A DNA stretch of 64,000 bases, taken from positions 1,798,001 to 1,862,000 of the forward strand of contig NZ_CP042856.1 of NCBI RefSeq assembly GCF_008001035.1, read 5' to 3'. The notes beneath the pieces are model-generated. The model did not search any database. It saw only the letters and a program-made list of their open reading frames with translations, and was not told the origin of the DNA. Shown here piece after piece: positions 7,813-16,048 of the stretch (position 1 is the stretch's first letter; each line of letters starts with the position of its first letter). A program made the position numbers and the translations under genes. The stretch comes from Salinibacterium sp. dk2585 (lineage in GTDB: Bacteria > Actinomycetota > Actinomycetes > Actinomycetales > Microbacteriaceae).

Positions 7813-8334
7813 CTAATCGCCCTCGCGCTGCACTGGCGGGTCAAGGCGGATGACCTGCCCGCGAAGCGGCGCATCCGGAGTGGGGCGGCCCGGGACCGTG
7901 ACTCGCGCGGCCTGGAACTCCCGCGCGGATGCCGCGGCCTCACTGAACTCATCGACGACTGCCTTCACGCGGCGACGCGTCTCCAAGACCCACTGCACGA
8001 CGGCAGACCAGAATGCGATGACGCCCACGATGAGCACGAGGAGCAGCATGGGGACGGGAATCGGAAACGGGGACGCGACGATCAGCAGGAGCCAGGTGCC
8101 CAGTACGCCGACGTCGACCCACGAGACCGCCTGGTCGAGCCGCACGCCCTTGCGCATCCACGTGAGGAAGAACACCACCGCAAGCGCTGCGGCGATCACG
8201 AGCGCGAAGAAGAGCGGCGCGATGACGCCTCCGATGTCCCGCCAGTGCCAGATCCAGGACACGACCACGAACCAGGTGGGGAGCACGACGGGCGCCCACC
8301 GCAGGGCGAAGTAGATACCGCGCCGGATGACCAT
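7813..8334 (-). CDS. Conserved membrane protein of unknown function
   Basis: I do not recognise a named family. The 173-residue protein begins [17 protein letters not shown] and has about four hydrophobic segments ([73 protein letters not shown]), then a cytoplasmic helical tail ([25 protein letters not shown]). GGAGG immediately before ATG 8334 fixes the start. It precedes rplS on the same strand and is divergent from the LLM gene at 8480, with starts about 145 bases apart. Confidence 0.65.
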   Translation of the reverse strand: MVIRRGIYFALRWAPVVLPTWFVVVSWIWHWRDIGGVIAPLFFALVIAAALAVVFFLTWMRKGVRLDQAVSWVDVGVLGTWLLLIVASPFPIPVPMLLLVLIVGVIAFWSAVVQWVLETRRRVKAVVDEFSEAAASAREFQAARVTVPGRPTPDAPLRGQVIRLDPPVQREGD

Positions 8335-8479
8335 GCCTCCAGAGTACGACTCCCGCCCGAGCGCCTCCGCCCGTTTCGCCGAGAGCGCACCGCGTTCCCC
8401 TCCCCCACCGGGCGAGCGCAAGGCTTCGTGTTTGCTGGGGATTTATCGGCAGCACGCCAAGCCGCGGGAGAGTCGAGAT

Positions 8480-9451
8480 ATGACACGCTTCGGTTACACC
8501 CTCATGACGGAACAGAGCGGGCCCCGCGAACTCGTGTCCTACGCGGTCGCCGCTGAGCAGGCAGGCTTCGACTTCGAGGTCTCGAGTGACCACTACTCCC
8601 CCTGGCTGACCGAGCAGGGCCATTCCCCCTACGCGTGGTCTGTGCTGGGCGCAGTGGCCCACGCGACCACGCGGGTGGACCTGGCGACGTATGTCACATG
8701 CCCGAGCATCCGGTACCACCCCGCTGTCGTGGCGCAGAAGGCGGCGACGATGCAGCTGCTGTCGGGCGGCCGTTTCATCCTCGGGCTCGGCGCCGGCGAG
8801 AACCTCAACGAGCACGTCGTTGGTGAGGGCTGGCCGATGGTGGATGCCCGGCACGACATGCTCGAAGAGGCCGTCATGATCATCCGGGAGCTTCACACCG
8901 GCGAGCTCGTGACGTGGCAGGGCGAGTACTTCAGGGTGGATTCGGGGAGAATCTGGGACCTGCCCGACGAGGGTGTCCCCATCGGCATCGCCGTCTCTGG
9001 CGCGAAGTCGATCGCGCGCTTCGCGCCCCTGTCTGACCACATGATCACGACCGAGCCAGACGGAGACCTCGTCTCGTCGTGGCACGACGCAGCGAATGCA
9101 GGAGACGGCGCTCGCGTCATCGGGCAGGTGCCCATCTGCTGGGCGCCCAACCGCGAGGATGGTGTCGCGCTCGCGCACGAGCAGTTCCGCTGGTTCGCCG
9201 GGGGCTGGAAGGTGAACGCTGACCTTCCGACGCCTGCCGGCTTCAGCGCCGCAACGAACTCCGTGCGTCCGGACGACGTGGCGGAATCCATCGCGTGCGG
9301 GCCCGACCTCGATGAGCTTGCCGAGAGCGTGCGCCCGTTCATGGACGCCGGGTTCACTGACATCGCCCTCGTGCAGATCGGCGATCGCTACCAGGAACAG
9401 TTCCTCGCCGAGGTCGCCGAGCCGCTACTCGAACGCCTTCGGAGCCTCTGA
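8480..9451 (+). CDS. F420-type LLM-class oxidoreductase (glucose-6-phosphate dehydrogenase-like family)
   Basis: Luciferase-like TIM-barrel enzymes of this branch use coenzyme F420. The 323-residue protein starts MTRFGYTLMTEQSGPRELVSYAVAAEQAGFDF and continues with SSDHYSPWLTEQGHSPYAW and FILGLGAGENLNEHVVGEGWP, the pattern of the F420_G6P family (TIGR03557-like) that includes FGD. ATG 8480 has GGGAGAG upstream and matches the family N-terminus. The substrate cannot be read from sequence; sugar phosphate or alcohol oxidation are family options. It converges on trmD, with stop codons 6 bases apart. Confidence 0.82.
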   Translation: MTRFGYTLMTEQSGPRELVSYAVAAEQAGFDFEVSSDHYSPWLTEQGHSPYAWSVLGAVAHATTRVDLATYVTCPSIRYHPAVVAQKAATMQLLSGGRFILGLGAGENLNEHVVGEGWPMVDARHDMLEEAVMIIRELHTGELVTWQGEYFRVDSGRIWDLPDEGVPIGIAVSGAKSIARFAPLSDHMITTEPDGDLVSSWHDAANAGDGARVIGQVPICWAPNREDGVALAHEQFRWFAGGWKVNADLPTPAGFSAATNSVRPDDVAESIACGPDLDELAESVRPFMDAGFTDIALVQIGDRYQEQFLAEVAEPLLERLRSL

Positions 9452-9457
9452 CGCAGT

Positions 9458-10156
9458 TCAGTCGAGTGAGGGAGGCGGCAGCAGTTCCGGCCGCACGCGA
9501 CGAGTGCGCTCGACCTGTTGCTCGTGGCGCCACGCCGCGATCGCCGCATGGTTGCCGCTGAGGAGCACGGGAGGCACGTCGAGTCCGCGCCACGACGCGG
9601 GCTTCGTGTAGCTCGGGTACTCGAGCAGGCCGGCTTCGTGGCTCTCCTCGACGAGACTCTCCGGGTTCCCGATGACCCCGGGGATCAGGCGGCCGATCGC
9701 CTCGATCATCGCCATTGTGGCCACCTCGCCGCCATTGAGCACGTAGTCGCCGAGGCTGATGAGACGCACCTCCGCACGCGTCGCCGCGTAGTCAACGACA
9801 CGCTGGTCAATGCCCTCGTAACGACCGCATCCGAAGATCAGATGCGAACGCTGCGCGAGCTCGCGCGCGGTGGCCTGCGTGAACACCTCGCCCGCCGGTG
9901 AGGGGAAGATGACGGTTGGCGCATCCGACGACTCCAGGATGCCGTCGAGCGCCTCGCCCCACGGCTCCGGCTTCATGACCATTCCCGCTCCCCCGCCGTA
10001 GGGAGTGTCGTCGACCGTGCGATGCCGGTCGTGCGCGTGGTCGCGCAAGTCATGCACCTGCAGTGTCATCACGCCGCTCTGCCGCGCCTTGCCAAGCAGG
10101 GAGACGTCGAGCACGGAGAAGAACTCGGGAAAGATCGTGACAATGTCGATGCGCAC
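9458..10156 (-). CDS. trmD: tRNA (guanine-N1-)-methyltransferase
   Basis: TrmD methylates G37 of tRNAs and prevents +1 frameshifting. The 232-residue product has the family opening [12 protein letters not shown], the SPOUT knot elements [26 protein letters not shown] and [10 protein letters not shown], and a C-terminal domain with [23 protein letters not shown] chose GTG 10156: it matches the family start and lies 6 bases after a TAGACT hexamer, suggesting a leaderless mRNA. An in-frame TTG six bases upstream is the alternative. Uncommonly, rimM is not next to it: the nitrite block intervenes and sirB ends 16 bases upstream. Confidence 0.95.
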   Translation of the reverse strand: MRIDIVTIFPEFFSVLDVSLLGKARQSGVMTLQVHDLRDHAHDRHRTVDDTPYGGGAGMVMKPEPWGEALDGILESSDAPTVIFPSPAGEVFTQATARELAQRSHLIFGCGRYEGIDQRVVDYAATRAEVRLISLGDYVLNGGEVATMAMIEAIGRLIPGVIGNPESLVEESHEAGLLEYPSYTKPASWRGLDVPPVLLSGNHAAIAAWRHEQQVERTRRVRPELLPPPSLD

Positions 10157-10162
10157 TCGCAA

Positions 10163-10168
10163 AGTCTA
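10163..10168 (-). promoter_or_regulatory. -10 element of leaderless trmD promoter
   Basis: TAGACT on the minus strand ends 6 bases before the trmD GTG. The hexamer overlaps the space between the sirB-like stop and trmD. It would let trmD be transcribed independently of the upstream nitrite genes. Confidence 0.45.
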
Positions 10169-10177
10169 TGCAGCGAC

Positions 10178-10924
10178 TCAGGCGAGGCCGACCGCAGGCA
10201 TGGCTCCCTCCTCCACATCGATGGGCGCGTGGGCGTAACGATCGAGCACGAGTTGCACGATGCGGGAGTCCGGTTCCTCATGCGCGAGCAGGAGTGGCGG
10301 CGCGACCACGTCGGCCGAGGAAGTCGCAACGAGGTGGGCGAAGTAGCCGGGCGCGAGCAGGTAGGTGCTCACGACGACCCGGTCGGAGGGCCACTCGCGG
10401 CGTTCTGCCGCGACGGCATCCGCAACGGTCGGGGATGCCGCCGAGATGAAGGCGGTACGCACCGGCATGCCGAGGGACGCGGAGAGCATCCGCGCCACCT
10501 CGCGGCAGTCATCGAGCGCCCGCTCGTCACTCGACCCCGCACAGGCGAGCACGATGCGGTCAGAGACGCGCAGGCCGACTGAGAGCAGCCGACTGACAAG
10601 GATGTCGACAAGGTCGCGGTCGGGGCCGAGGGCATCGGTCAGCACAGCGCGGGGCCACTTCTCGACCTCCTGCGCGAGATCGACGTGCACGTGGTAGCCC
10701 GCAGACAGGAGAAGCGGCACCACGACGACGGGCCGCTCGCGTCCGAGGCTGGCGATCGTGAGCGGAACATCCGGCTGCTGCACGTCGACGAAACCGCCGC
10801 GCACCGGCACACCATCGAGTGCACGGCCGACCGCCGCGACGAGAGCAGCGACGGCTGCCTGGCCCAGTGGCGACGACGTGCCATGAGAGATGGCGGCGAG
10901 CGCCGCGACATCCGTCGTGTTCAC
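10178..10924 (-). CDS. Sirohydrochlorin chelatase-like protein (CbiX/SirB family)
   Basis: This 248-residue protein has two CbiX-type halves. The first has AAISHGTSSPLGQ with the metal-site His, VVVVPLLLSAGYHVHVDL and LGPDRDLVDIL; the second has VLACAGSSDERALDDCREVA and VVVSTYLLAPGYFAHLV. Such enzymes insert Fe2+ into sirohydrochlorin to make siroheme, the cofactor of NirB, so it fits its neighbours nirD, nirB and cobA. GTG 10924 overlaps the nirD stop as GTGA. A longer start is possible but would enter nirD. The assignment to iron rather than cobalt rests on context. Confidence 0.85.
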   Translation of the reverse strand: MNTTDVAALAAISHGTSSPLGQAAVAALVAAVGRALDGVPVRGGFVDVQQPDVPLTIASLGRERPVVVVPLLLSAGYHVHVDLAQEVEKWPRAVLTDALGPDRDLVDILVSRLLSVGLRVSDRIVLACAGSSDERALDDCREVARMLSASLGMPVRTAFISAASPTVADAVAAERREWPSDRVVVSTYLLAPGYFAHLVATSSADVVAPPLLLAHEEPDSRIVQLVLDRYAHAPIDVEEGAMPAVGLA

Positions 10925-11310
10925 ATCGGTACCCCCACCTCGACCATGCCGTCGACGACCCGGGTCGGGTAGCACTCAAGCATGAGATCCGGGTCGTTGT
11001 AGCAGCGCCCCGTGCGGAGGTCGTAGACCTGCTTGAGGAGCGGCGACGTAATGGTCGGCCGGTGCCCTTCACCCTCGGCGCGCCGAGAGCCCACGATGCC
11101 TCGCGCCATGACGGGGGCGCCGCTCATCGGATCCAGGTGGCTCACGGCGAAGACCTCGCCGCCCACGACGGCGATTGCCACCTGCCTGTCACCGACCAGC
11201 GCTGCCACTGCCCAACCGGATTCCAGCTCCGAAGAGGAGCACACGGTGTGCCACTGCGGAGCGAAGAGGAGCGGAGGTGCGTGGTGCGGGGGCGATTCCA
11301 GTAGGGTCAT
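10921..11310 (-). CDS. nirD: Assimilatory nitrite reductase small subunit (NirD)
   Basis: NirD is a Rieske-fold partner of the NADH-dependent nitrite reductase NirB. The 129-residue protein has the family motifs VCSSSELESGWAVAALVGDRQVAI, HLDPMSGAPVMARGIVGSR and ITSPLLKQVYDLRTGRCYND. As usual for NirD it lacks the Cys/His ligands of true Rieske clusters. It is transcribed divergently from nirB, which is unusual because the pair is normally nirB-nirD on one strand. It is translationally coupled to the sirB-like gene. Confidence 0.9.
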   Translation of the reverse strand: MTLLESPPHHAPPLLFAPQWHTVCSSSELESGWAVAALVGDRQVAIAVVGGEVFAVSHLDPMSGAPVMARGIVGSRRAEGEGHRPTITSPLLKQVYDLRTGRCYNDPDLMLECYPTRVVDGMVEVGVPM

Positions 11311-11366
11311 GGCCGGTCCGTTCTCGTAGGCGAGTGAGCGTGCGAGTCTCTCGCGAGGCGATACCG

Positions 11367-11372
11367 ACCCTA
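11367..11372 (-). promoter_or_regulatory. -10 element for nirD
   Basis: TAGGGT on the minus strand would start transcription near 11360, about 50 bases before the nirD ATG. The GlnR-like box 11383-11419 lies just upstream of it, in an activator-compatible position. Confidence 0.35.
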
Positions 11373-11382
11373 GGCTCGCCGT

Positions 11383-11419
11383 GTTTCGCGCCCGTCACAG
11401 CGTGTTTCACGCCCGTGAA
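11383..11419. promoter_or_regulatory. GlnR-like box 1 between nirD and nirB
   Basis: GTTTC-N6-GTCAC (11383-11398) is followed by GTTTC-N6-GTGAA (11404-11419), with the two copies 21 bases apart, two helical turns. This is the inverted form of the actinobacterial GlnR consensus gTnAc-n6-GaAAc. GlnR activates nitrite reductase genes in streptomycetes and mycobacteria. Confidence 0.6.
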
Positions 11420-11458
11420 GCTTGTCTCACAGCGCAGGCCGAGCGTTGTGGCGTGAAG

Positions 11459-11485
11459 GTCACGCCGCGGTCATGATGGGGAAAC
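11459..11485. promoter_or_regulatory. GlnR-like box 2 upstream of nirB
   Basis: GTCAC-N6-GTCAT-N6-GAAAC reads in the forward consensus orientation, with one mismatch in the second half-site. It lies 22 bases upstream of the nirB -10 hexamer, overlapping the -35 region. Confidence 0.5.
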
Positions 11486-11506
11486 CGCCAGGAAATACCC
11501 CGTCCA

Positions 11507-11512
11507 TAGGCT
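11507..11512 (+). promoter_or_regulatory. -10 element of leaderless nirB promoter
   Basis: TAGGCT ends 6 bases before the nirB ATG at 11519 and no Shine-Dalgarno sequence precedes the start, which predicts a leaderless nirB mRNA. Confidence 0.45.
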
Positions 11513-11518
11513 CACGCC

Positions 11519-14110
11519 ATGACACGAGACCAGCACCGGCCCTCCTCCACACCGCGCCGCCTCGTCATCATCGGCGGCGGTCCAGCGGCACACCGCTTGG
11601 CCGACGCGCTCACGAACCGCGACACCGCGGGCACGCTGCACATCACGGTCATCTCTGAAGAGCCCCACCTTCCATACGATCGGGTCGCCCTCAGTCGTCG
11701 GCTCGACGGGGGCGATGACATCACCCTCCCGACCGCGCCGTGGGATGCGGCCAACGTCAGTCTTCGCCTGGGCGACGGCGTGACTGCGATCGACCGCGCC
11801 GCCCGCACGGTGACGACAGCGGCGGGCCACGTGGTCGAGTGGGACGAACTCGTACTCGCGACCGGTTCATCCGCGACGGTCCCGCCCATCGAGGGAGCGG
11901 AGCACGCGCGGGTCTACCGCACGATCGACGACATCGACGCCCTGATGGCCGAGGTCGAGCGGCTCTCGAACGACTTGGGCCGGCGGCCGCGCGTGCTTGT
12001 CGCCGGCGGCGGTCTCCTCGGTCTCGAAGCCGCTGGGGGCCTTCAACGGCGCGGAGCAGATGCCGCGGTCGTGAACTCTGCCGGCTGGCTCATGAACGCG
12101 CAGCTCGACGAGGGTGCCGGACAGGCGCTCGGGAGGATCATCACGTCGCAGGGCATCGAGCTGCACCTGGCGACACTGCCCTCGGCGGTGCATGTGGGTG
12201 ACACGGGGGCCGTGACCTCCGTCGAGTTCACGAACCACAGCCGCGTCGCTGCCGATCTCGTCGTCTTCGCAATCGGCATTCGTCCGCGTGATGAGCTCGC
12301 TCGCGCGGCGGGACTTGACGTCGGCGAGCGCGGCGGGGTCATCATCGGCCGCGACTGCAGGACCTCGGATGCCCGCATCTGGGCCATCGGCGAGGTGGCC
12401 TGCTTCGAGGGTCGGTGCATCGGGCTGGTCGCCCCGGCCAATGCGATGGCGGAGGTTGTCGCCGATCGCCTTCTGGGCGGCGCCGCCGAGTTCACGACGG
12501 TCGACGACGCCACGAAGCTCAAGCTGTCGGGGGTGGATGTCGCGAGCTTCGGCGACACGCGCGCCGAGCAGCCGGGCGCGCTCGAAGTCGTGTACGCCGA
12601 CCCCGCCCGCGGCCTCTACCAGAAGCTCGTCGTCTCGAACGATGCCCGCACGCTCCTCGGCGGCGTCTTCGTGGGCAACGTCGAGCCATTCGCCTCGCTG
12701 CGTCCCCTGCTTGGTTCCCAGCTCAGCGCCGACCCCGGCTCGTATCTCTCGGTACCGGGTGCCACCGCCCCCGAGGGCGCCGAGCTTCCGGATGACGCGC
12801 TCGTGTGTTCCTGCAATGCCGTCACGGCCGGCACGGTTCGCGCCGGCATCCATGAGGACGGCTGCACCGAACTTGGTGCGCTGAAGGCGTGCAGCCGTGC
12901 AGGTACGCAGTGCGGCTCCTGTGTCCCGCTCGTCAAGAAACTGCTCGAGAGCGAACTGACGAAGGCGGGCCTCGCCGTCGATCGAGCGCTGTGCGAGCAT
13001 TTCTCCCTGAGCCGACAGGAGCTCTTCGACTCCGTCCGAGTGCTCGAGCTGGCCTCCTTTGACGACATCATCGCGCGCTTCGGCGAAGGACACGGATGCG
13101 ACGTCTGCAAGCCGGCAATCGCCTCCATGCTCGCCAGCCACTTCAATGGCCACATTCTCGACGCGGGTCGTGGTGGCCTGCAGGACACGAACGATCGGGC
13201 GCTCGCCAACATGCAGAAGGACGGCACCTACTCTGTGGTGCCGCGCATCCCGGGCGGCGAGATCTCGCCCGCGAAGCTCGCCGTCATCGCGCAGGTGGCG
13301 GCTGACTTCAAGCTCTACACGAAGATCACCGGTGGTCAGCGCATCGACATGTTCGGCGCGCGACTCGACCAGCTGCCTGATATCTGGAGGAGGCTCGTCG
13401 ATGCCGGCTTCGAGTCGGGACAGGCCTACGGCAAGTCTCTTCGCAACGTCAAGAGCTGTGTCGGGTCGACTTGGTGTCGTTTCGGCGTGCAGGATTCGGT
13501 GGGCATGGCCATCCGGCTCGAACTGCGCTATCGCGGCCTACGCGCGCCGCATAAGTTCAAGTTTGGCGTCTCGGGCTGCGCCCGCGAGTGCGCGGAGGCG
13601 CGCGGCAAGGACGTAGGGGTCATCGCGACCGATCAGGGCTGGAACCTCTACGTCGGTGGTAACGGCGGTTTCCAGCCCACCCACGGCCAACTGCTCGCCT
13701 CCGACCTCGACGATGACACCCTCGTGCGCTATATCGACCGCTACCTGGTCTACTACATCCGCACGGCCGACCGGCTCCAGCGCACGGCCAGGTGGATGGA
13801 GGAACTCCCCGGCGGCATAGACCATGTGCGCGACGTGGTCGTCGACGATTCGCTGGGCCTCGCCGCCGACCTCGAATCGGCCATGGAGCGTCACGTCGGC
13901 ACCTACCAGGACGAATGGGCGGCGACCCTCGCGGACCCAGACAAGCTCCTCAGGTTCCGCAGTTTCGTGAACGCGCCGGACGCTCCGGATCTCGGGTTCC
14001 CCCGGGTTGCGGAACGCGAACAGTGGCGCCCTGCCACCACTGAGGAGACCGCGGACCCGGCGACCATCCTCCTCGCGGGCAGAACGATCCCGGTGAGGAG
14101 CGGATCGTGA
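11519..14110 (+). CDS. nirB: Assimilatory nitrite reductase [NAD(P)H] large subunit
   Basis: NirB reduces nitrite to ammonium in the cytoplasm. The 863-residue protein has, in order: an FAD/NAD(P)H module (RLVIIGGGPAAHRLAD; VLVAGGGLLGLEAAGGL); a BFD-like [2Fe-2S] domain (CSCNAVTAGTV...CSRAGTQCGSC, about residues 427-470); then the nitrite/sulfite reductase core with CVGSTWCRFGVQDS and KFKFGVSGCARECAEARGKD, whose four cysteines hold the 4Fe-4S cluster and siroheme. The length is normal. The stop overlaps the cobA start (GTGA). Two GlnR-like boxes upstream suggest nitrogen control. Confidence 0.96.
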   Translation: MTRDQHRPSSTPRRLVIIGGGPAAHRLADALTNRDTAGTLHITVISEEPHLPYDRVALSRRLDGGDDITLPTAPWDAANVSLRLGDGVTAIDRAARTVTTAAGHVVEWDELVLATGSSATVPPIEGAEHARVYRTIDDIDALMAEVERLSNDLGRRPRVLVAGGGLLGLEAAGGLQRRGADAAVVNSAGWLMNAQLDEGAGQALGRIITSQGIELHLATLPSAVHVGDTGAVTSVEFTNHSRVAADLVVFAIGIRPRDELARAAGLDVGERGGVIIGRDCRTSDARIWAIGEVACFEGRCIGLVAPANAMAEVVADRLLGGAAEFTTVDDATKLKLSGVDVASFGDTRAEQPGALEVVYADPARGLYQKLVVSNDARTLLGGVFVGNVEPFASLRPLLGSQLSADPGSYLSVPGATAPEGAELPDDALVCSCNAVTAGTVRAGIHEDGCTELGALKACSRAGTQCGSCVPLVKKLLESELTKAGLAVDRALCEHFSLSRQELFDSVRVLELASFDDIIARFGEGHGCDVCKPAIASMLASHFNGHILDAGRGGLQDTNDRALANMQKDGTYSVVPRIPGGEISPAKLAVIAQVAADFKLYTKITGGQRIDMFGARLDQLPDIWRRLVDAGFESGQAYGKSLRNVKSCVGSTWCRFGVQDSVGMAIRLELRYRGLRAPHKFKFGVSGCARECAEARGKDVGVIATDQGWNLYVGGNGGFQPTHGQLLASDLDDDTLVRYIDRYLVYYIRTADRLQRTARWMEELPGGIDHVRDVVVDDSLGLAADLESAMERHVGTYQDEWAATLADPDKLLRFRSFVNAPDAPDLGFPRVAEREQWRPATTEETADPATILLAGRTIPVRSGS

Positions 14111-14880
14111 CCGGCCGGGTGACGCTCGTTGGCGGCGGGCCAGGGGCCGAGCACCTCATGACGGTCGGTGCCCTGCGCGCGCTCGCCGATGCAGACGTCG
14201 TGCTCTACGACAGGCTTTCGCCCCACGAGCGGCTCAGCGAGTGGGCTCCGCGTGCCCTGCTGATCAACGTCGGCAAGCTTCCCGGACACCACCCCGTGAG
14301 CCAGCAGGGCATCGAGCTGCTCCTCATCGACCATGCGAGGGCCGGATGCCACGTGGTGCGGCTGAAGGGCGGCGACCCCTACGTCTTCGGCCGTGGCAGC
14401 GAAGAGGTCATCGCCTGCCGTGCGGCCGGGATTCCCGTCGAGGTGATCCCGGGGGTCACGAGCGCAATCTCGGTTCCCGCGGCCGCCGGCATCCCGTTGA
14501 CCCACCGGGGCGTGAGCAAACTCTTCACGGTCGTCTCGGGGCACGCGCCGCTCAGCGAGGAGGAACTCCAGCATCTGGCGGCGCTTGGCGGCACCATCGT
14601 CGTGCTGATGGGTGTGGGCACACTCCCCCACCTCTCGGCGGGACTGCGCCGCCACGGCGCCGCTGCAGACCTGCCCGTGGCAATCATCGAGCGCGGCTAC
14701 AGCAACGAGCAGAAGACGACGATCTCGAACCTGGCAGACGTGGTGGCCGACGCCACTCGCGCCGACGTCGCTGCGCCCGCCGTCCTCGTCGTGGGAGAGG
14801 TCGTGCGACTGGCTCACTCTGGGGACCTCGTCGCGGCCGGAGTCCTCCATTCGGCCGAGTTCCTGACGGAGGGACTGTGA
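14107..14880 (+). CDS. cobA: Uroporphyrinogen-III C-methyltransferase
   Basis: SUMT methylates uroporphyrinogen III at C2 and C7 to give precorrin-2, the first step to siroheme. The 257-residue protein starts with GTG (VTLVGGGPGAEHLMTVGALRAL) and has the SAM and substrate motifs DADVVLYDRL, VRLKGGDPYVFGRGSEE, VIPGVTSAISVPAAAGIPLTHRG and VVLMGVGTL. It lacks the CysG-type N-terminal dehydrogenase/ferrochelatase, so precorrin-2 oxidation must come from elsewhere, with iron insertion probably by the SirB-like protein. It is coupled at both ends by GTGA overlaps to nirB and hemD. Confidence 0.94.
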   Translation: MTGRVTLVGGGPGAEHLMTVGALRALADADVVLYDRLSPHERLSEWAPRALLINVGKLPGHHPVSQQGIELLLIDHARAGCHVVRLKGGDPYVFGRGSEEVIACRAAGIPVEVIPGVTSAISVPAAAGIPLTHRGVSKLFTVVSGHAPLSEEELQHLAALGGTIVVLMGVGTLPHLSAGLRRHGAAADLPVAIIERGYSNEQKTTISNLADVVADATRADVAAPAVLVVGEVVRLAHSGDLVAAGVLHSAEFLTEGL

Positions 14881-16043
14881 CGCCGGACGTGACCCTCGAC
14901 CCGCCCGCCGTGCTCCCGGACACGATCGGCCAGGGTGTCCCTGGGTTTCGGCACGACCAGCTCGCAGGCTTCCGCATCGGAGTCACCTCCCACCGGCGAA
15001 GCGACGACCTGATCGACGCGTTCGAACGTCGCGGGGCAAGCGTCACGCACGCACCGACACTGAGGGTGACGCATGACCGTGCCGACGGGCCGGTACTGGC
15101 TGACACGCGCGCGATCATCGCGGCGCAGCCAGACGCCCTGCTCGCGACAACCGGGTACGGAGTCCGGCGCTGGTTCGAGGTGACGGATGCCGCGGGCCTC
15201 GGCGATGAACTGCTGCTCGCGCTCGCCCGTGCCCGGATACTGGTGCGCGGCCCCAAGGCCCGCGGGGGCATCCGTGCGGCCGGTCTCGACGACGACGGCA
15301 TGAGCGAGGAGGAGACCACGCAGTCGCTGGTGTCGAAGGCGCTCGAGGAGTTGCCCGACGGCCTCACGATCGCGGTGCAGCTGCATGGACACACCGACGA
15401 ACTCCAGCTCGCACGACTTCGCGCACGCCACACGGTGCTGACCGTGGCGCCTTACAGCTGGACGCACCTCGGAAGCGCCGACGAACGCGTGCAGCGCCTC
15501 ATCGAGTCGATCTGCGCGAGGGCCCTCGATGCCGTCACCTTCACGAGCGCGCCCGCCGTCGATGCCCTCTTCCTCGCAGCAGAATGCATGGGCGTACTCG
15601 ACAGCGTCCACGACGCCTTCCGCGGCGACGTCCTGGCCGCGGCAGTTGGCCCCGTGACGGCCGCTCCGCTCCTCGCCGCCGGCATCCGCGTCGTGCAGCC
15701 AGAACGCTACCGAATGGGGGCGCTCATCCGCTTGCTCTGTGAGCACCTCGAGACGGAACGAGTCCAGCGGGTCCCGACGGCGCACGGCACGCTCGTCTTG
15801 CGGGGACAATTGGTCGAGATCGGCGGTACCAGCGCCATGCTCGCGCCGACACCGCTCGCACTCCTGCGACGACTCGCCGCCGTCCCCGGCGCTGTCGTCT
15901 CCCGTTCAGACCTTGTCGCGTCGCTACCCGGCACGCACGACGATCACGTCATGGAGGTGGCCTTGAGCCGCCTACGGCGCGCCCTCGGAACCCCCGGGCT
16001 CGTGGTGACAGTCGTCAAGCGCGGCTACCGGCTCGACGTCTAA
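14877..16043 (+). CDS. hemD: Uroporphyrinogen-III synthase with C-terminal winged-helix DNA-binding domain
   Basis: The first ~265 residues look like HemD (GFRIGVTSHRRSDDLIDAFERRGASVTHAPTL; LLATTGYGVRRWFEV; VTFTSAPAVDALFLAAECMG; VAAAVGPVTAAPLLAAG). The last ~100 resemble an OmpR/PhoB winged helix (LVEIGGTSAMLAPTPLALLRRLAAVPGAVVSRSDLVASLPG...VEVALSRLRRALG...VKRGYRLDV). This fusion is known in actinobacteria near nir genes (Rv0260c type). It may make uroporphyrinogen III for siroheme, act as a regulator of the cluster, or both. GTG 14877 overlaps the cobA stop. Confidence 0.85.
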   Translation: MTPDVTLDPPAVLPDTIGQGVPGFRHDQLAGFRIGVTSHRRSDDLIDAFERRGASVTHAPTLRVTHDRADGPVLADTRAIIAAQPDALLATTGYGVRRWFEVTDAAGLGDELLLALARARILVRGPKARGGIRAAGLDDDGMSEEETTQSLVSKALEELPDGLTIAVQLHGHTDELQLARLRARHTVLTVAPYSWTHLGSADERVQRLIESICARALDAVTFTSAPAVDALFLAAECMGVLDSVHDAFRGDVLAAAVGPVTAAPLLAAGIRVVQPERYRMGALIRLLCEHLETERVQRVPTAHGTLVLRGQLVEIGGTSAMLAPTPLALLRRLAAVPGAVVSRSDLVASLPGTHDDHVMEVALSRLRRALGTPGLVVTVVKRGYRLDV

Positions 16044-16048
16044 CGAAT

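Noticed and set aside
14241-14876. An N-terminal extension of 212 codons to the hemD frame.
   Set aside because: It overlaps cobA completely in another frame and is Arg/Pro-rich noise; the GTG at 14877 couples to the cobA stop.
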